This document shows, in pieces, positions 9,490-17,237 of a stretch of DNA of 64,000 nucleotides (positions within the stretch are counted from its first letter, which is position 1; the number at the start of each line of letters is the position of its first letter). The stretch is from Oleispira antarctica RB-8. GTDB lineage: Bacteria; Pseudomonadota; Gammaproteobacteria; Pseudomonadales; Oceanobacteraceae. A program made the translations under genes and the position numbers. The notes beneath the pieces are model-generated. The model was given only the letters and a program-made list of their open reading frames with translations, made no database searches and was not told the DNA's origin. The DNA is taken from positions 372,001 through 436,000 of the forward strand of contig FO203512.1 of assembly GCA_000967895.1 (NCBI GenBank). The letters are read 5' to 3'.

Positions 9490-9843
9490 TTAGCGCTTAA
9501 TTAGGTTGTCAGTCGTTGGGTAGTTAGAGCTACTCAACGACACTTTCTGTTTTATTTTCTGCTTCATCTTATTTTCTGTGCGCCGCTTAGTACGCCTATT
9601 GATAGCATTCAAATAATGTTCAGCCTGTAGTTTTTCCATAAGGTAATACCTTTTATGGATGCCTCCTTGATGCGGTTCATCTTGCGCATCAATTTGAACG
9701 CCTGCTGCTTTTAGATTGGACACCATGGGTGAGAGCCGCCAAGAATTATAGCTGTCCATAGCTTCTCTCGGGGAGATATGACCTACCTTGAGAAGATGGG
9801 TTAAAACATTCTCTATCTTTGTTTTCTTAATTGAATTGCTCAT
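9490..9843 (-). CDS. Small helix-turn-helix protein of the island
   Basis: The 117-residue protein begins with a likely winged helix (about 8-70: ENVLTHLLKVGHISPREAMD, then SNLKAAGVQI and KRYYLMEKL). A very basic tail follows (NRRTKRRTENKMKQKIKQK). The pattern of an N-terminal helix-turn-helix followed by a short hairpin ending in Y-Y is typical of small phage and island DNA-binding proteins. The ATG overlaps the alpA stop codon by ATGA, so the two genes are translated together. No specific function can be given. Confidence 0.6.
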   Translation of the reverse strand: MSNSIKKTKIENVLTHLLKVGHISPREAMDSYNSWRLSPMVSNLKAAGVQIDAQDEPHQGGIHKRYYLMEKLQAEHYLNAINRRTKRRTENKMKQKIKQKVSLSSSNYPTTDNLIKR

Positions 9844-10055
9844 GATTCACCTACGTCGATTGAATTTGAGCTAGCTTGAGCGCATTGCGTTTCAATCCAG
9901 TTTTCAATAGATGACAGTGACCAGCCGACCATGCGCGAACTTCCTAGATTTATTGATTTGGGGAATTTGTCGCTTTGCATGAATGCGTAAATTGTTGAGC
10001 AACTGAGTCCTGTTAGTTGCTGTACTTCTTTACGTCTTAGGATTCGTTCTGACAT
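9840..10055 (-). CDS. alpA: AlpA family transcriptional regulator / excisionase-like protein
   Basis: The 71-residue protein has the AlpA/MerR-like winged-helix fold: RILRRKEVQQLTGLSCSTIY, then FPKSINLGSSRMVGWSLSSI and ENWIETQ. AlpA-type proteins regulate P4-like integrases and act in excision control. Its ribosome-binding site GAGGAAG lies five bases before the ATG, inside a possible hairpin at 10061-10092. The start is well defined by this site. It is co-transcribed with the small DNA-binding gene that follows and faces away from the integrase. Confidence 0.9.
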   Translation of the reverse strand: MSERILRRKEVQQLTGLSCSTIYAFMQSDKFPKSINLGSSRMVGWSLSSIENWIETQCAQASSNSIDVGES

Positions 10056-10060
10056 TACGT

Positions 10061-10092
10061 CTTCCTCGTGGCTTCGCTTGATTGCGAGGAAG
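10061..10092 (-). promoter_or_regulatory. Hairpin covering the alpA ribosome-binding site
   Basis: On the minus strand CTTCCTCG and CGAGGAAG can form an 8-bp stem around a 16-base loop. The second arm contains the alpA Shine-Dalgarno sequence GAGGAAG. If the hairpin forms in the mRNA it would hide the ribosome-binding site. Regulation is inferred. Confidence 0.45.
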
Positions 10093-10127
10093 CATTATTG
10101 TTTCTTATTGGAGATGTTGGAAGGCAC

Positions 10128-10144
10128 GAAATAGGCCCTATTTC
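10128..10144. promoter_or_regulatory. 17-bp palindrome between the DUF6387-like gene and alpA
   Basis: GAAATAGG-C-CCTATTTC is a perfect palindrome. A direct repeat TTTCTTATyGGA occurs beside it at 10101-10112 and 10141-10152, 40 bp apart. The position is just upstream of alpA, so it may be an operator for alpA transcription. A terminator role for the integrase transcript is less likely because no T run follows. Confidence 0.45.
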
Positions 10145-10182
10145 TTATCGGAAGAAAACAGAGCTAAAAATCTTCCGCTGAA

Positions 10183-10974
10183 TTATTTACCCAAAAAAGA
10201 AGATTTCCACTCGTATATATATTGGTGACTCATTACTTTCTCCATAAATGGAATGACAGTCTTTCTTATATCCTCCTCCCCTCGACTACCATCTGGAAAC
10301 AGGCTTACGGCTAATACGCTTAACGGAATATGTTTGCCTTCTGCTTTGGCCCATAAGGTAAGGTCTGCTAAAGGTAATATTTTATAAGATAAAATTTTTG
10401 ATAGGTCTGCTCTCTTGTATTGCTTTCGTGGCCCTGGCGATTCTAAATACTCTCTATACTGCGGTAATAGTTTTTTTAACTCCTCGATGATTTGATAATC
10501 AGGAAGGTGCAGGTTTATGGATAAACTTAATTTATTTTTACCTACGGTATGTCGGGCTAGGGAATCGTATGATTTCACACAGTCTTCATCGAGTGGCAAA
10601 TTATCAAGAAATACCTCAGCCTCAAGGCCCATTTGATGAATATCAACTAGGCTAAATGCTTGGACAGCTTCACCTTCAGGGAGGTATTCGCGACAGGTCG
10701 GATTTTCTTCAGGATTAAGCTGAGGAAAACCGTTATTCCATGACACATAATTAGCAGGAGTTGAAATAGAGCTGTCCCTTTCCATACCTAATTTACGGAT
10801 ATGTGTCATAAATGTTTCATTATGGGTAAATGAAGCTCCTCCACCTAAGATATGAAACCTTACCTCTCTTTCTGCAATTAGGCTCAATAAAGCTTCTTCT
10901 GAAGAATCGAGGTTTCTATAATTATCTAGGCTAAACCAACTTGGCAGGTCTTTAATTGTTTTTATCGTGCTCAT
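10183..10974 (-). CDS. DUF6387-like protein of unknown function, coupled to the integrase
   Basis: The 263-residue protein has no signal peptide or membrane segment. Its N-terminus (IKTIKDLPSWFSLDNYRNLD) and overall layout recall DUF6387 proteins found beside integrases. I make this assignment from memory, not from a search. A conserved-looking middle (LSINLHLPDYQIIEELKKLL) and a C-terminal part (LSKILSYKILPLADLTLWAK, then SVLAVSLFPD) could bind DNA or partner proteins. The ATG overlaps the integrase stop codon by four bases (ATGA), with ribosome-binding site GGGAG. It therefore depends on integrase transcription, and a role in integration, excision or island defence is possible but unproven. 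Confidence 0.6.
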   Translation of the reverse strand: MSTIKTIKDLPSWFSLDNYRNLDSSEEALLSLIAEREVRFHILGGGASFTHNETFMTHIRKLGMERDSSISTPANYVSWNNGFPQLNPEENPTCREYLPEGEAVQAFSLVDIHQMGLEAEVFLDNLPLDEDCVKSYDSLARHTVGKNKLSLSINLHLPDYQIIEELKKLLPQYREYLESPGPRKQYKRADLSKILSYKILPLADLTLWAKAEGKHIPLSVLAVSLFPDGSRGEEDIRKTVIPFMEKVMSHQYIYEWKSSFLGK

Positions 10975-12209
10975 CTCCCAAAGGTCCCCGTAACAACATT
11001 ACCCGCTAACGTCTGGCGCTTTAGGTTATCCATGTAATCAGCCCATCGCTGCATCATGTCGATGCGTGCAGGAAGGTGCTTAGTTCTGTTGTAAGCGTTG
11101 CCTAGTGAATCCTTAACCTTGTGGGCTAGTTGGTGCTCTATCCATTCAATTCTAAGCTGTAGCTGTTCATCTAGCATGGTTCTGGCACTGGCTCGGAACC
11201 CATGGGCGCATTGTTTGGTTTTGGTGTCGTACCCTAGCTTTCTTAAAGCCTTGTTAAGTGATTCTGTTCTGATTGGCTGCTGGTGGCTGCGCTGATTGGG
11301 GAATACTTGCTTGCCATGGCCTGTTAATGGTTTTAAATCATTGAGTAGGTATAGGGCCTGCTGACAGAGCGGTACAATGTGGTCGCCTTCTATCTGATTG
11401 CGCTCTTTCTTTTTCTCGTGGGGAATCGTCCATAAACCTTTGTCTAAGTCGAGCTCTGCCCACTCCATGCCGCAGAGCTCACCCGGTCGCTGAAAAAGCA
11501 GGGGGGCTAAGGCGAGTGCGGTTCTGATTATGTTGGTGCCCTGATATCCATCAATCTCCACTAGCAAGCGCCCAAAGTCATCGGGCTCAGTAATGGCGGC
11601 CCTGTGTTTTGAGCGCTGTGTGGGGATGGTGCCGGCTAGATCAGAAGCTGGATTAGCTTTGATGCGTCCAGTTTGTTTAGCGAATCGGCATACTTGATTA
11701 ATCACCTGCCTTGCTTTATGTGCTGTCTCTATGGCGCCGCGGTCAACAATGCGACTAAGGCAGCCTACTAATTCAAAGGTTTCTATTTCGCTGATAGGGC
11801 GCTGACCAAGATAGGGGTATATATCATTATTCAGCAATGCTAGTTGTTTGGTGGCGGTTGAGGGCGCCCAGATATTAATCTGTTTGTCGTACCACTCTTG
11901 AGCGATGACCTTGAAACTATTGGATGCGCTAGCGTGCTGGTGGAGTTTGTTTTGTTGTTTGGCAAGGTTTGGGTCAATGCCTGCTAGAAGTTGCTCTTTG
12001 GCTGACTCTCTTGCTTTACGGGCATCGCCAAGGCTAACGGTGGGGTAGGTGCCAATAGAAAGTAGCTTTTCTTTTTTAAGAAAGCGGTATTTCATGCGCC
12101 AGTATTTGGAGCCGTTGGGATTGATTAGTAAGTACAGCCCGCCAGCATCAGATAACTTAAATGGTTTTTCTTTTGGTTTGGTGGCTTTAATCTTTGAGTC
12201 GGTAAGCAT
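10971..12209 (-). CDS. int: P4-type tyrosine integrase
   Basis: The integrase recombines the island with the tRNA-Phe target. The protein has the DUF4102 arm-binding N-terminus (MLTDSKIKATKPKEKPFKLS), a SAM-like core-binding domain and a C-terminal tyrosine recombinase domain. In the catalytic domain, the first Arg lies in LFQRPGELCGMEWAEL, HxxR appears as HGFRAS, and the nucleophile Tyr is in NAYNRTKHL. An ATG at 12224 would add five residues. The ATG at 12209 fits the family start and follows an AGGG. An inverted repeat at 12231-12262 lies upstream. The protein appears complete and is probably active. Confidence 0.93.
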   Translation of the reverse strand: MLTDSKIKATKPKEKPFKLSDAGGLYLLINPNGSKYWRMKYRFLKKEKLLSIGTYPTVSLGDARKARESAKEQLLAGIDPNLAKQQNKLHQHASASNSFKVIAQEWYDKQINIWAPSTATKQLALLNNDIYPYLGQRPISEIETFELVGCLSRIVDRGAIETAHKARQVINQVCRFAKQTGRIKANPASDLAGTIPTQRSKHRAAITEPDDFGRLLVEIDGYQGTNIIRTALALAPLLFQRPGELCGMEWAELDLDKGLWTIPHEKKKERNQIEGDHIVPLCQQALYLLNDLKPLTGHGKQVFPNQRSHQQPIRTESLNKALRKLGYDTKTKQCAHGFRASARTMLDEQLQLRIEWIEHQLAHKVKDSLGNAYNRTKHLPARIDMMQRWADYMDNLKRQTLAGNVVTGTFGR

Positions 12210-12230
12210 GGCTAGCCCTGTCACTCTAGG

Positions 12231-12262
12231 CTATTTGTACCCCTAGTGGGGGTACCAAATAG
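12231..12262. promoter_or_regulatory. Inverted repeat upstream of the integrase
   Basis: CTATTTGTACCCC and GGGGGTACCAAATAG form an almost perfect inverted repeat around TAGT. The arms share the TACCCC(C) core of the island-end repeats. It overlaps the integrase start region, so it is a candidate site for integrase self-repression or AlpA binding. Confidence 0.5.
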
Positions 12263-12277
12263 ACCGTTCCTAAATTA

Positions 12278-12304
12278 TACCCCCAGAAATACCCCCAAAA
12301 TAAA
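12278..12304 (+). repeat. Right copy of the 27-bp island-end direct repeat
   Basis: Same orientation as the copy at 712-738, with 25 of 27 positions identical; the boxes TACCCCC...TACCCCC are followed by AAAATAAA. It lies about 105 bp from the tRNA 3' end. A role as an arm-type recombinase site is inferred. Confidence 0.75.
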
Positions 12305-12377
12305 CGGAATAAGGGGTAATAGCTCGGAAGTGCTAGGAAGTAGAATAAGGCTTAGGCTTAGTGTTTACAAGGTATCT

Positions 12378-12397
12378 GGGAGTTCATAGGAACTCCC
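12378..12397. other. Hairpin downstream of tRNA-Phe inside the island
   Basis: GGGAGTTC and GAACTCCC form a perfect 8-bp stem with loop ATAG, 13 bases beyond the tRNA 3' end. It lacks a T run in either direction. It may help stop or process the tRNA transcript now that the native terminator is 12 kb away. Confidence 0.4.
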
Positions 12398-12409
12398 CGA
12401 AAGAAGAAG

Positions 12410-12485
12410 TGGTGCCCGGAGACAGAATCGAACTGCCGACACGAGGATTTTCAATCCTCTGCTCTACCGACTGAGCTATCCGGGC
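12410..12485 (-). tRNA. tRNA-Phe (GAA)
   Basis: The minus strand folds into a complete cloverleaf of 76 nt. The acceptor stem is GCCCGGA with TCCGGGC, and the D stem GCTC with GAGC. The anticodon stem GAGGA with TCCTC encloses loop TTGAAAA (anticodon GAA). The T arm has TTCGATT, and the CCA end is encoded. The 3' end faces the integrase, making it the island target. The intact gene is retained on the integrase side. Confidence 0.98.
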
Positions 12486-12537
12486 GACTCGGTGAACTTG
12501 TTACTTACTTGCTAGTAAGTGTTCGTTGAGTGGGGGC

Positions 12538-12566
12538 ATTAAACCCGTTATCTGGAGTTGGGTCAA
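12538..12566 (-). promoter_or_regulatory. Sigma-70 promoter of tRNA-Phe
   Basis: On the minus strand TTGACC and TTTAAT are separated by 17 bp. The GC-rich stretch GCCCCCAC after the -10 is typical of stable RNA promoters under stringent control. Transcription would begin about 45 bases before the tRNA. Confidence 0.75.
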
Positions 12567-12592
12567 GTACTTTTAACAATTAATTATAAACT

Positions 12593-12868
12593 TTATTGTT
12601 TGTTTTCAGGAACATAGCCATCGGCTTTGTCGAATTCTTCGCCGCTTAAAAATTTGCTACGTTGTTCTGTTAGGTATTTACGGGCCTGTAAGTCGATCAT
12701 GTTGAGGTGTTTTTCGTTGATTAGGCGAGTTTGGTGCTCGGTCCACTCAGCCCAGGCTTGCTGTGAAACGTTTTCGAGAATATCGATGCCAGCAGGGCCA
12801 GGGAAAGGCGCTGACGTTAGAGCGGGTAGCTCTTTGTTGTATTTGCGGCAAAGTACGGTGCGAGACAT
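12593..12868 (-). CDS. yggX: Probable Fe(2+)-trafficking / oxidative damage protection protein YggX
   Basis: YggX is a small cytoplasmic protein linked to iron handling and protection of Fe-S clusters. From the ATG at 12868 the product has 91 residues, the usual length. It shows the conserved start MSRTVLCRKYNKELPAL, then AWAEWTEHQTRLINEKHLNM and a C-terminus near DGYVPENK. An upstream ATG at 12898 would add ten residues that the family lacks. It follows mutY in the same direction, the arrangement seen in many gammaproteobacteria. Confidence 0.95.
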   Translation of the reverse strand: MSRTVLCRKYNKELPALTSAPFPGPAGIDILENVSQQAWAEWTEHQTRLINEKHLNMIDLQARKYLTEQRSKFLSGEEFDKADGYVPENKQ

Positions 12869-12906
12869 AGGGAGTACCTGTTTTGGTGTGCGATTCATGT
12901 GTGCTA

Positions 12907-14019
12907 TTACATTTGCGCTAAGCGAATGCTGTTCAGCAGGGTTTTAACGGGGGCTGCTAAGCCTAGCTCTGATGGCTTTTGAGGATTGTACCAGTGCTGA
13001 GCTGATTCCCCTATGCTATCGGGACGTTTGCTTAGCTGAATTAAAACGGGGTTGATGTGTAGGTGGTAGTGGCTAAACGTGTGGCGAAAGCTGGGCCAGT
13101 TTTGTTGTTCTGTTGCTAGGTCGCCCATTAGTGCTTGTGTGCGTTTAAGCGCATCTTCTTTCATTGCTAGTTCAGGAAAGCTCCACAGTCCGCCCCAGAT
13201 GCCTTGTTGAGGGCGCTGTTCTAATAGTATGTGCCCTTCTGGATCTTGCAGCATAATCAGTTGAATGTGTTTTTCTGGTTTGTCTTTTTTAGGCTTGGAG
13301 TTGGGGTAGTCTTTTGGGTTGCCTTGGGCGTGTGATTTGCAGTCGGGGGCGAGTGGGCATACTCCACATTGCGGTTTGCTGCGGGTGCATAACGTTGCGC
13401 CCATATCCATCATCGCTTGGGTATAATCGTTACAGCGTTCGCTGGGTGTTAGGCGCTCTGCGATGAGCCATAATTCTTTTTGTACTGAGGTGGTGCCAGG
13501 CCAGCCTTCGACGGCGTAGTAGCGGCATAAAACACGCTTCACATTACCATCTAGAATAGCAGCGTTGATGCCCATACTGATGGAGGCAATAGCGCCTGCG
13601 GTTGAGCGGCCTATGCCGGGAAGTTCAGTTAAGCCTTCGACTGATTCTGGGAAGTTGCCGCCGAAGTCAGTACTTACTTTTTTAGCGCAGGCATGCAGAT
13701 TACGGGCACGAGCGTAATAGCCTAGGCCTGTCCAAAGATGCAGTACTTTGTCTTGTTCGGCATTGGCTAGATCATGAACGCTAGGGAATTCTTGCATGAA
13801 GCGTTCAAAGTAAGGAATCACGGTCGCAACTTGGGTTTGTTGCAGCATGACTTCTGAAATCCATACTTTGTAAGGTGTGATGTCTTGTTGCCAAGGTAGG
13901 TGTTTACGACCATGTTCGTCGTACCAGTTTAAGACAGCTTGGCTGAACAGTTTTTGGTTTGACGGCTTTTGATTTAGAAATTCTTTATTTGGCGGTGCGT
14001 TTTTACTGGCAGAAGACAT
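12907..14019 (-). CDS. mutY: A/G-specific adenine DNA glycosylase
   Basis: MutY removes adenine mispaired with 8-oxoguanine. The 370-residue protein has the HhH-GPD glycosylase domain with catalytic Glu in [13 protein letters not shown] helix-hairpin-helix [14 protein letters not shown] follows, with the Asp-containing segment [12 protein letters not shown] after it. The four-Cys iron-sulfur loop is [17 protein letters not shown]. The C-terminal NUDIX-like domain (from about 235) recognises 8-oxoG. All key residues are present. yggX follows nine bases after a near-overlap and is probably in the same operon. Confidence 0.97.
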   Translation of the reverse strand: MSSASKNAPPNKEFLNQKPSNQKLFSQAVLNWYDEHGRKHLPWQQDITPYKVWISEVMLQQTQVATVIPYFERFMQEFPSVHDLANAEQDKVLHLWTGLGYYARARNLHACAKKVSTDFGGNFPESVEGLTELPGIGRSTAGAIASISMGINAAILDGNVKRVLCRYYAVEGWPGTTSVQKELWLIAERLTPSERCNDYTQAMMDMGATLCTRSKPQCGVCPLAPDCKSHAQGNPKDYPNSKPKKDKPEKHIQLIMLQDPEGHILLEQRPQQGIWGGLWSFPELAMKEDALKRTQALMGDLATEQQNWPSFRHTFSHYHLHINPVLIQLSKRPDSIGESAQHWYNPQKPSELGLAAPVKTLLNSIRLAQM

Positions 14020-14109
14020 GAGTTGATCTAGTTAAAATGAACAAGCCGCCAGTATAAAGCGGCCTGCTATTATTTACGACCCAGATTATTGATGTGTTCT
14101 CTAGCGGGG

Positions 14110-16542
14110 TTAGCTAGAGAGATCGTTAGGGTTTTCGAGCCTAGATTTTACCTTTGTCTGCTTTTGGTTGCTGACTAAAAAATGATGCAGCTGAGGCAGT
14201 GTTAAAGGACGGCTTAATAAATATCCTTGGCCATCGTCACAATTATTTTCTCTTAAAAAATCGAGTTGTTCTTGAGTTTCAATGCCTTCGGCGACCACCT
14301 TCATGCTGAGTTTATGGGCCATGGCAATCACGGCTGAAGTAATGGCCATGTCGGTTTTGTCTTCGGGAATATCACTCACAAACGAGCGGTCGACTTTGAG
14401 CACGTCGATGGGGAAGCGTTTTAAGTAAGCCAGCGAGGAATAGCCAGTACCAAAGTCATCGATGGCTAGATGAATACCTTTGCTTTTAATCGCTTCCATA
14501 ATTTTAATGGCGGCTTCTACGTCATCCATAATGATGCTTTCGGTGATTTCTAACTCTAAGTTAAGTGGGTCTATTTTTGATTGAATTAATATATCTAACA
14601 CGGTTTGCAGTAAGTTAGGGTCAGAGAATTGTTTGGCCGATAAGTTAACGGCTACCTTAGCGTTTTTAGGCATAAGCCCTTCACGAATGAGTGCTCCCAT
14701 TTCGTGACAGCTGTGCTCTAAAACCCATGCTCCAATTTTAATGATTTGTCCGGTTTCTTCAGCAATAGGAATGAAGTTATCGGGCGGGATAATCCCTTTT
14801 TCTGGATGACGCCAGCGAACGAGAGTCTCAACACCGGTAATGGTATTGTCAGCGATGCAAATTTTAGGCTGGTACATCAGAACAAATTGATTGCGCTTGA
14901 TGGCAATATTCAGTTCTTTTTCAACTTCTAAATTATGCAAGATAGCCGTGTTCATATCTTCGGAGAAAAATTGAAAGTTATTACGGCCTAGCTCTTTTGC
15001 TCGATACATGGCGAGATCGGCATTTTTCATTAAGGTGTTGGGGTTGATGGAGTCTTCAGGGGTCATTGTAATACCGATGCTCACCGTGCTAATAATTTCT
15101 TGGCCATTCAGCATGAAGGGGCGCGAAAGTGAGTGCAAAATTTTATCCGCAACAATTCGCACATCGTTGGTATTATTCACATCGGTTAATAATATGGTGA
15201 ATTCATCGCCACCAATACGGCAAACGGTATCGTTTTCTCTAACGTTATAATCAAGGCGACGGGCAATTTCTTTTAATAAAGCATCCCCCATATTGTGACC
15301 TAACGTATCGTTAATACGTTTGAATTGATCTAGATCGAGAAAGAGCAATGCGATTGAGCTGTTGTTTCGCTGTACACTTTTTACTGCTTTTGCCAGTCGA
15401 TTTTTAAATAAACGGCGATTGGCAAGGCCTGTTAATGGATCATAAAATGCTAGGTTCTCCATTTGAATTTGAGCTTTTTTAAGCTCGGAAATATCAGAGA
15501 CAGAGCCTAGGAATCCTAGTAGTTTCCCTTCTTTAGAGTGCAAGGAGGTCGCTTGAATGTAGACCCAAGAAATACTGCCATTTTTTGCAATGAGGCGAAC
15601 TTCGCATGCCATGTCTTCGTGTTCGGTAACGAGTCGGTGCCATAGTTTATTCAGTGCAGGTGCATCTTCAGGGTGTATGTTGGAAAACCAGCTTTGTAAG
15701 TCAGGTTCTTGGTGTTTTATGTTGTTGATTTCACGCCAGCGTTGGTTGACGTAAATGATTTCACCCGCAGGGTTGATTTGAAATATGCCAACAGGAGAAA
15801 GTGACGTCAATTTTCTAAATTTTTCTTCGCTACTTTTTAATGAACTATGCTCGCTTTCAATTTTACTTAATAATTCATTAAAAATATCGGCGAGATGGCC
15901 AAGCTCATCGTCATGATGTTTATTGGCGCGTATGGAAAAGTCATTGCGCTGGATAATATCACTGATGGTTGCGGCTAATAATCTTAAGGGGCTGGTAACA
16001 ATGCGTTGTAAGCGCGTTGCCAGTAATAAGGCAATAATTATGGCACCAAAGAGAACAAAAACTGCAAAAAAGCTGACTTGTTTAAAGCGGTTAATAATAT
16101 CGCCGTTATGGCAAGCGATATAGAGGGTACCTATAACTTGGTTATCGAGCTTTATAGGGAAGTACTGCTCGACGAATGATGTTTCATTGGTTTTTAATGT
16201 CCCCATCATCTGTGGGCAGCCTTGCTGATCTTTTTGTGCTGAGATACTTGCCGCAAGTACTTTTTCTTCATCATAAATACACGACTTTACGACACTGCTA
16301 TCGACTAAGAGTGATGAGAGATTGCTGTGTAATAATTCATCGTCGTGGAAGGTGAGTGCCGCGGTTGAACGCTCAGCAATAACCTGACCCAATACTGAAA
16401 TCTTTTTACTTAAATCTTGGTGACCAAAGAATAGTTCTAGTGTTAAAAAGGCGATGGTGGTGATTATTAATATAAGGGTACTGGTTGTGACGGCGATCAT
16501 CACAAGCTTGGTGCGAACTGTTTGGGCATTGATTGATTTCAT
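14110..16542 (-). CDS. Membrane GGDEF-EAL protein with HAMP and PAS domains
   Basis: This protein makes and/or breaks cyclic di-GMP. It has an N-terminal membrane helix (about 13-38), a periplasmic CHASE8-type region and a second helix (about 158-177). HAMP and PAS domains follow. The GGDEF domain has an intact active site (GGDEFTILL) preceded by an RxxD inhibitory site (REND). The EAL domain has ETL in place of EAL (TGVETLVRW) but retains Glu and DDFGTGYSSL. It is 810 residues long, and the gene at 16546 is three bases upstream in the same direction. That pairing suggests a YfiR-YfiN-like sensor in which the periplasmic protein controls this enzyme. The net enzyme direction cannot be told from sequence. 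Confidence 0.92.
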   Translation of the reverse strand: MKSINAQTVRTKLVMIAVTTSTLILIITTIAFLTLELFFGHQDLSKKISVLGQVIAERSTAALTFHDDELLHSNLSSLLVDSSVVKSCIYDEEKVLAASISAQKDQQGCPQMMGTLKTNETSFVEQYFPIKLDNQVIGTLYIACHNGDIINRFKQVSFFAVFVLFGAIIIALLLATRLQRIVTSPLRLLAATISDIIQRNDFSIRANKHHDDELGHLADIFNELLSKIESEHSSLKSSEEKFRKLTSLSPVGIFQINPAGEIIYVNQRWREINNIKHQEPDLQSWFSNIHPEDAPALNKLWHRLVTEHEDMACEVRLIAKNGSISWVYIQATSLHSKEGKLLGFLGSVSDISELKKAQIQMENLAFYDPLTGLANRRLFKNRLAKAVKSVQRNNSSIALLFLDLDQFKRINDTLGHNMGDALLKEIARRLDYNVRENDTVCRIGGDEFTILLTDVNNTNDVRIVADKILHSLSRPFMLNGQEIISTVSIGITMTPEDSINPNTLMKNADLAMYRAKELGRNNFQFFSEDMNTAILHNLEVEKELNIAIKRNQFVLMYQPKICIADNTITGVETLVRWRHPEKGIIPPDNFIPIAEETGQIIKIGAWVLEHSCHEMGALIREGLMPKNAKVAVNLSAKQFSDPNLLQTVLDILIQSKIDPLNLELEITESIIMDDVEAAIKIMEAIKSKGIHLAIDDFGTGYSSLAYLKRFPIDVLKVDRSFVSDIPEDKTDMAITSAVIAMAHKLSMKVVAEGIETQEQLDFLRENNCDDGQGYLLSRPLTLPQLHHFLVSNQKQTKVKSRLENPNDLSS

Positions 16543-16545
16543 TTT

Positions 16546-17088
16546 CTAAATTTGCCCTTGTTGATACACGTTCGATGCAATTTCAATTAAGTTTGCGTTA
16601 ATAGAAAGTCCAGCTTCAATAGCAGTTTTAAGATTGATTTTTATATCGACATGTTTGTCGGTGAGGGTGAATTCAATAACTCCACCGTCTTTGGCAAAAT
16701 CTTCCCTCTCACCTATCGTTAGAACGCTGTTCGATACCAAACTATAGTAGTTTTTTTGGATCATGCTATTGGGAATTAATTTATGAATGAAGAGGATATC
16801 GCATTCTGATAATGAATTATTTTGATTGATATAACTCAGTTGAATCTCGTGACCCTGACTTCTTTGTAAGTGAATCTTTTGCCAGATATCTTTTGCAGGA
16901 GTATTTTCAAACAAACATAACTTTAAAGGCATACGCTGAATAAGGGTATTCGGCCAATGAATAAATTTAGTTAACTGAAGTAAATAATTAACTTTTAGGG
17001 TTTCTTCTTTGAGGTGCTCGGAGGACTCGGCGGAAAAAGCAGACAGCAGAATGGGAAGAAATATTAGACGAAAGATAATAGTCGGCAT
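16546..17088 (-). CDS. YfiR-like periplasmic protein (DUF4154)
   Basis: The 180-residue protein has a signal peptide (residues 1 to about 20) and the DUF4154/YfiR core (VNYLLQLTKFIHWPN, then IGEREDFAKDGGVIEFTL, and a C-terminal NANLIEIASNVY). YfiR proteins in the periplasm repress a partner diguanylate cyclase until stress relieves them. The partner here is the gene three bases downstream. The family call rests on recognised motifs. That it controls this particular GGDEF-EAL protein is inferred from context. Confidence 0.88.
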   Translation of the reverse strand: MPTIIFRLIFLPILLSAFSAESSEHLKEETLKVNYLLQLTKFIHWPNTLIQRMPLKLCLFENTPAKDIWQKIHLQRSQGHEIQLSYINQNNSLSECDILFIHKLIPNSMIQKNYYSLVSNSVLTIGEREDFAKDGGVIEFTLTDKHVDIKINLKTAIEAGLSINANLIEIASNVYQQGQI

Positions 17089-17180
17089 ATTTTGCTACAC
17101 ACACTCCATAGTAGATACATTGAATAATATAGAGTTTAGCTGTTTTATGAATGAATTGGGGAGATTGTCTAGAAATAATG

Positions 17181-17208
17181 ATAAAAACCCCACTGAATAA
17201 GTGGGGCT
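17181..17208 (-). terminator. Rho-independent terminator after mlaC
   Basis: On the minus strand CCCCAC pairs with GTGGGG around a seven-base loop and is followed by TTTTT. It lies just downstream of the mlaC stop and ends that transcript. Confidence 0.75.
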
Positions 17209-17237
17209 AGGTGAGAGTGTATATCGCTACTTCTTAT

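Larger units (their letters stand above)
636..12422. mobile_element. tRNA-Phe integrated genomic island with type I restriction-modification cargo
   Basis: The island is bounded on the right by an intact tRNA-Phe and on the left by a tRNA 3'-end remnant. A 27-bp direct repeat with 25 identical positions lies just inside each end (712-738 and 12278-12304). The P4-type integrase gene is next to the tRNA and transcribed away from it. Cargo, all on the minus strand: integrase, a DUF6387-like gene, AlpA regulator, two winged-helix-like proteins, hsdM, hsdS, a deleted DUF1016 gene, a 40-codon ORF and hsdR. No conjugation, capsid or replication helicase genes are visible, so it is a small, probably non-autonomous island. 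The right edge is given approximately, inside the tRNA 3' end. Confidence 0.8.

Noticed and set aside
9490-10055. Toxin-antitoxin pair made of alpA and the following gene
   Set aside because: Both proteins look like DNA-binding proteins; neither resembles a toxin.
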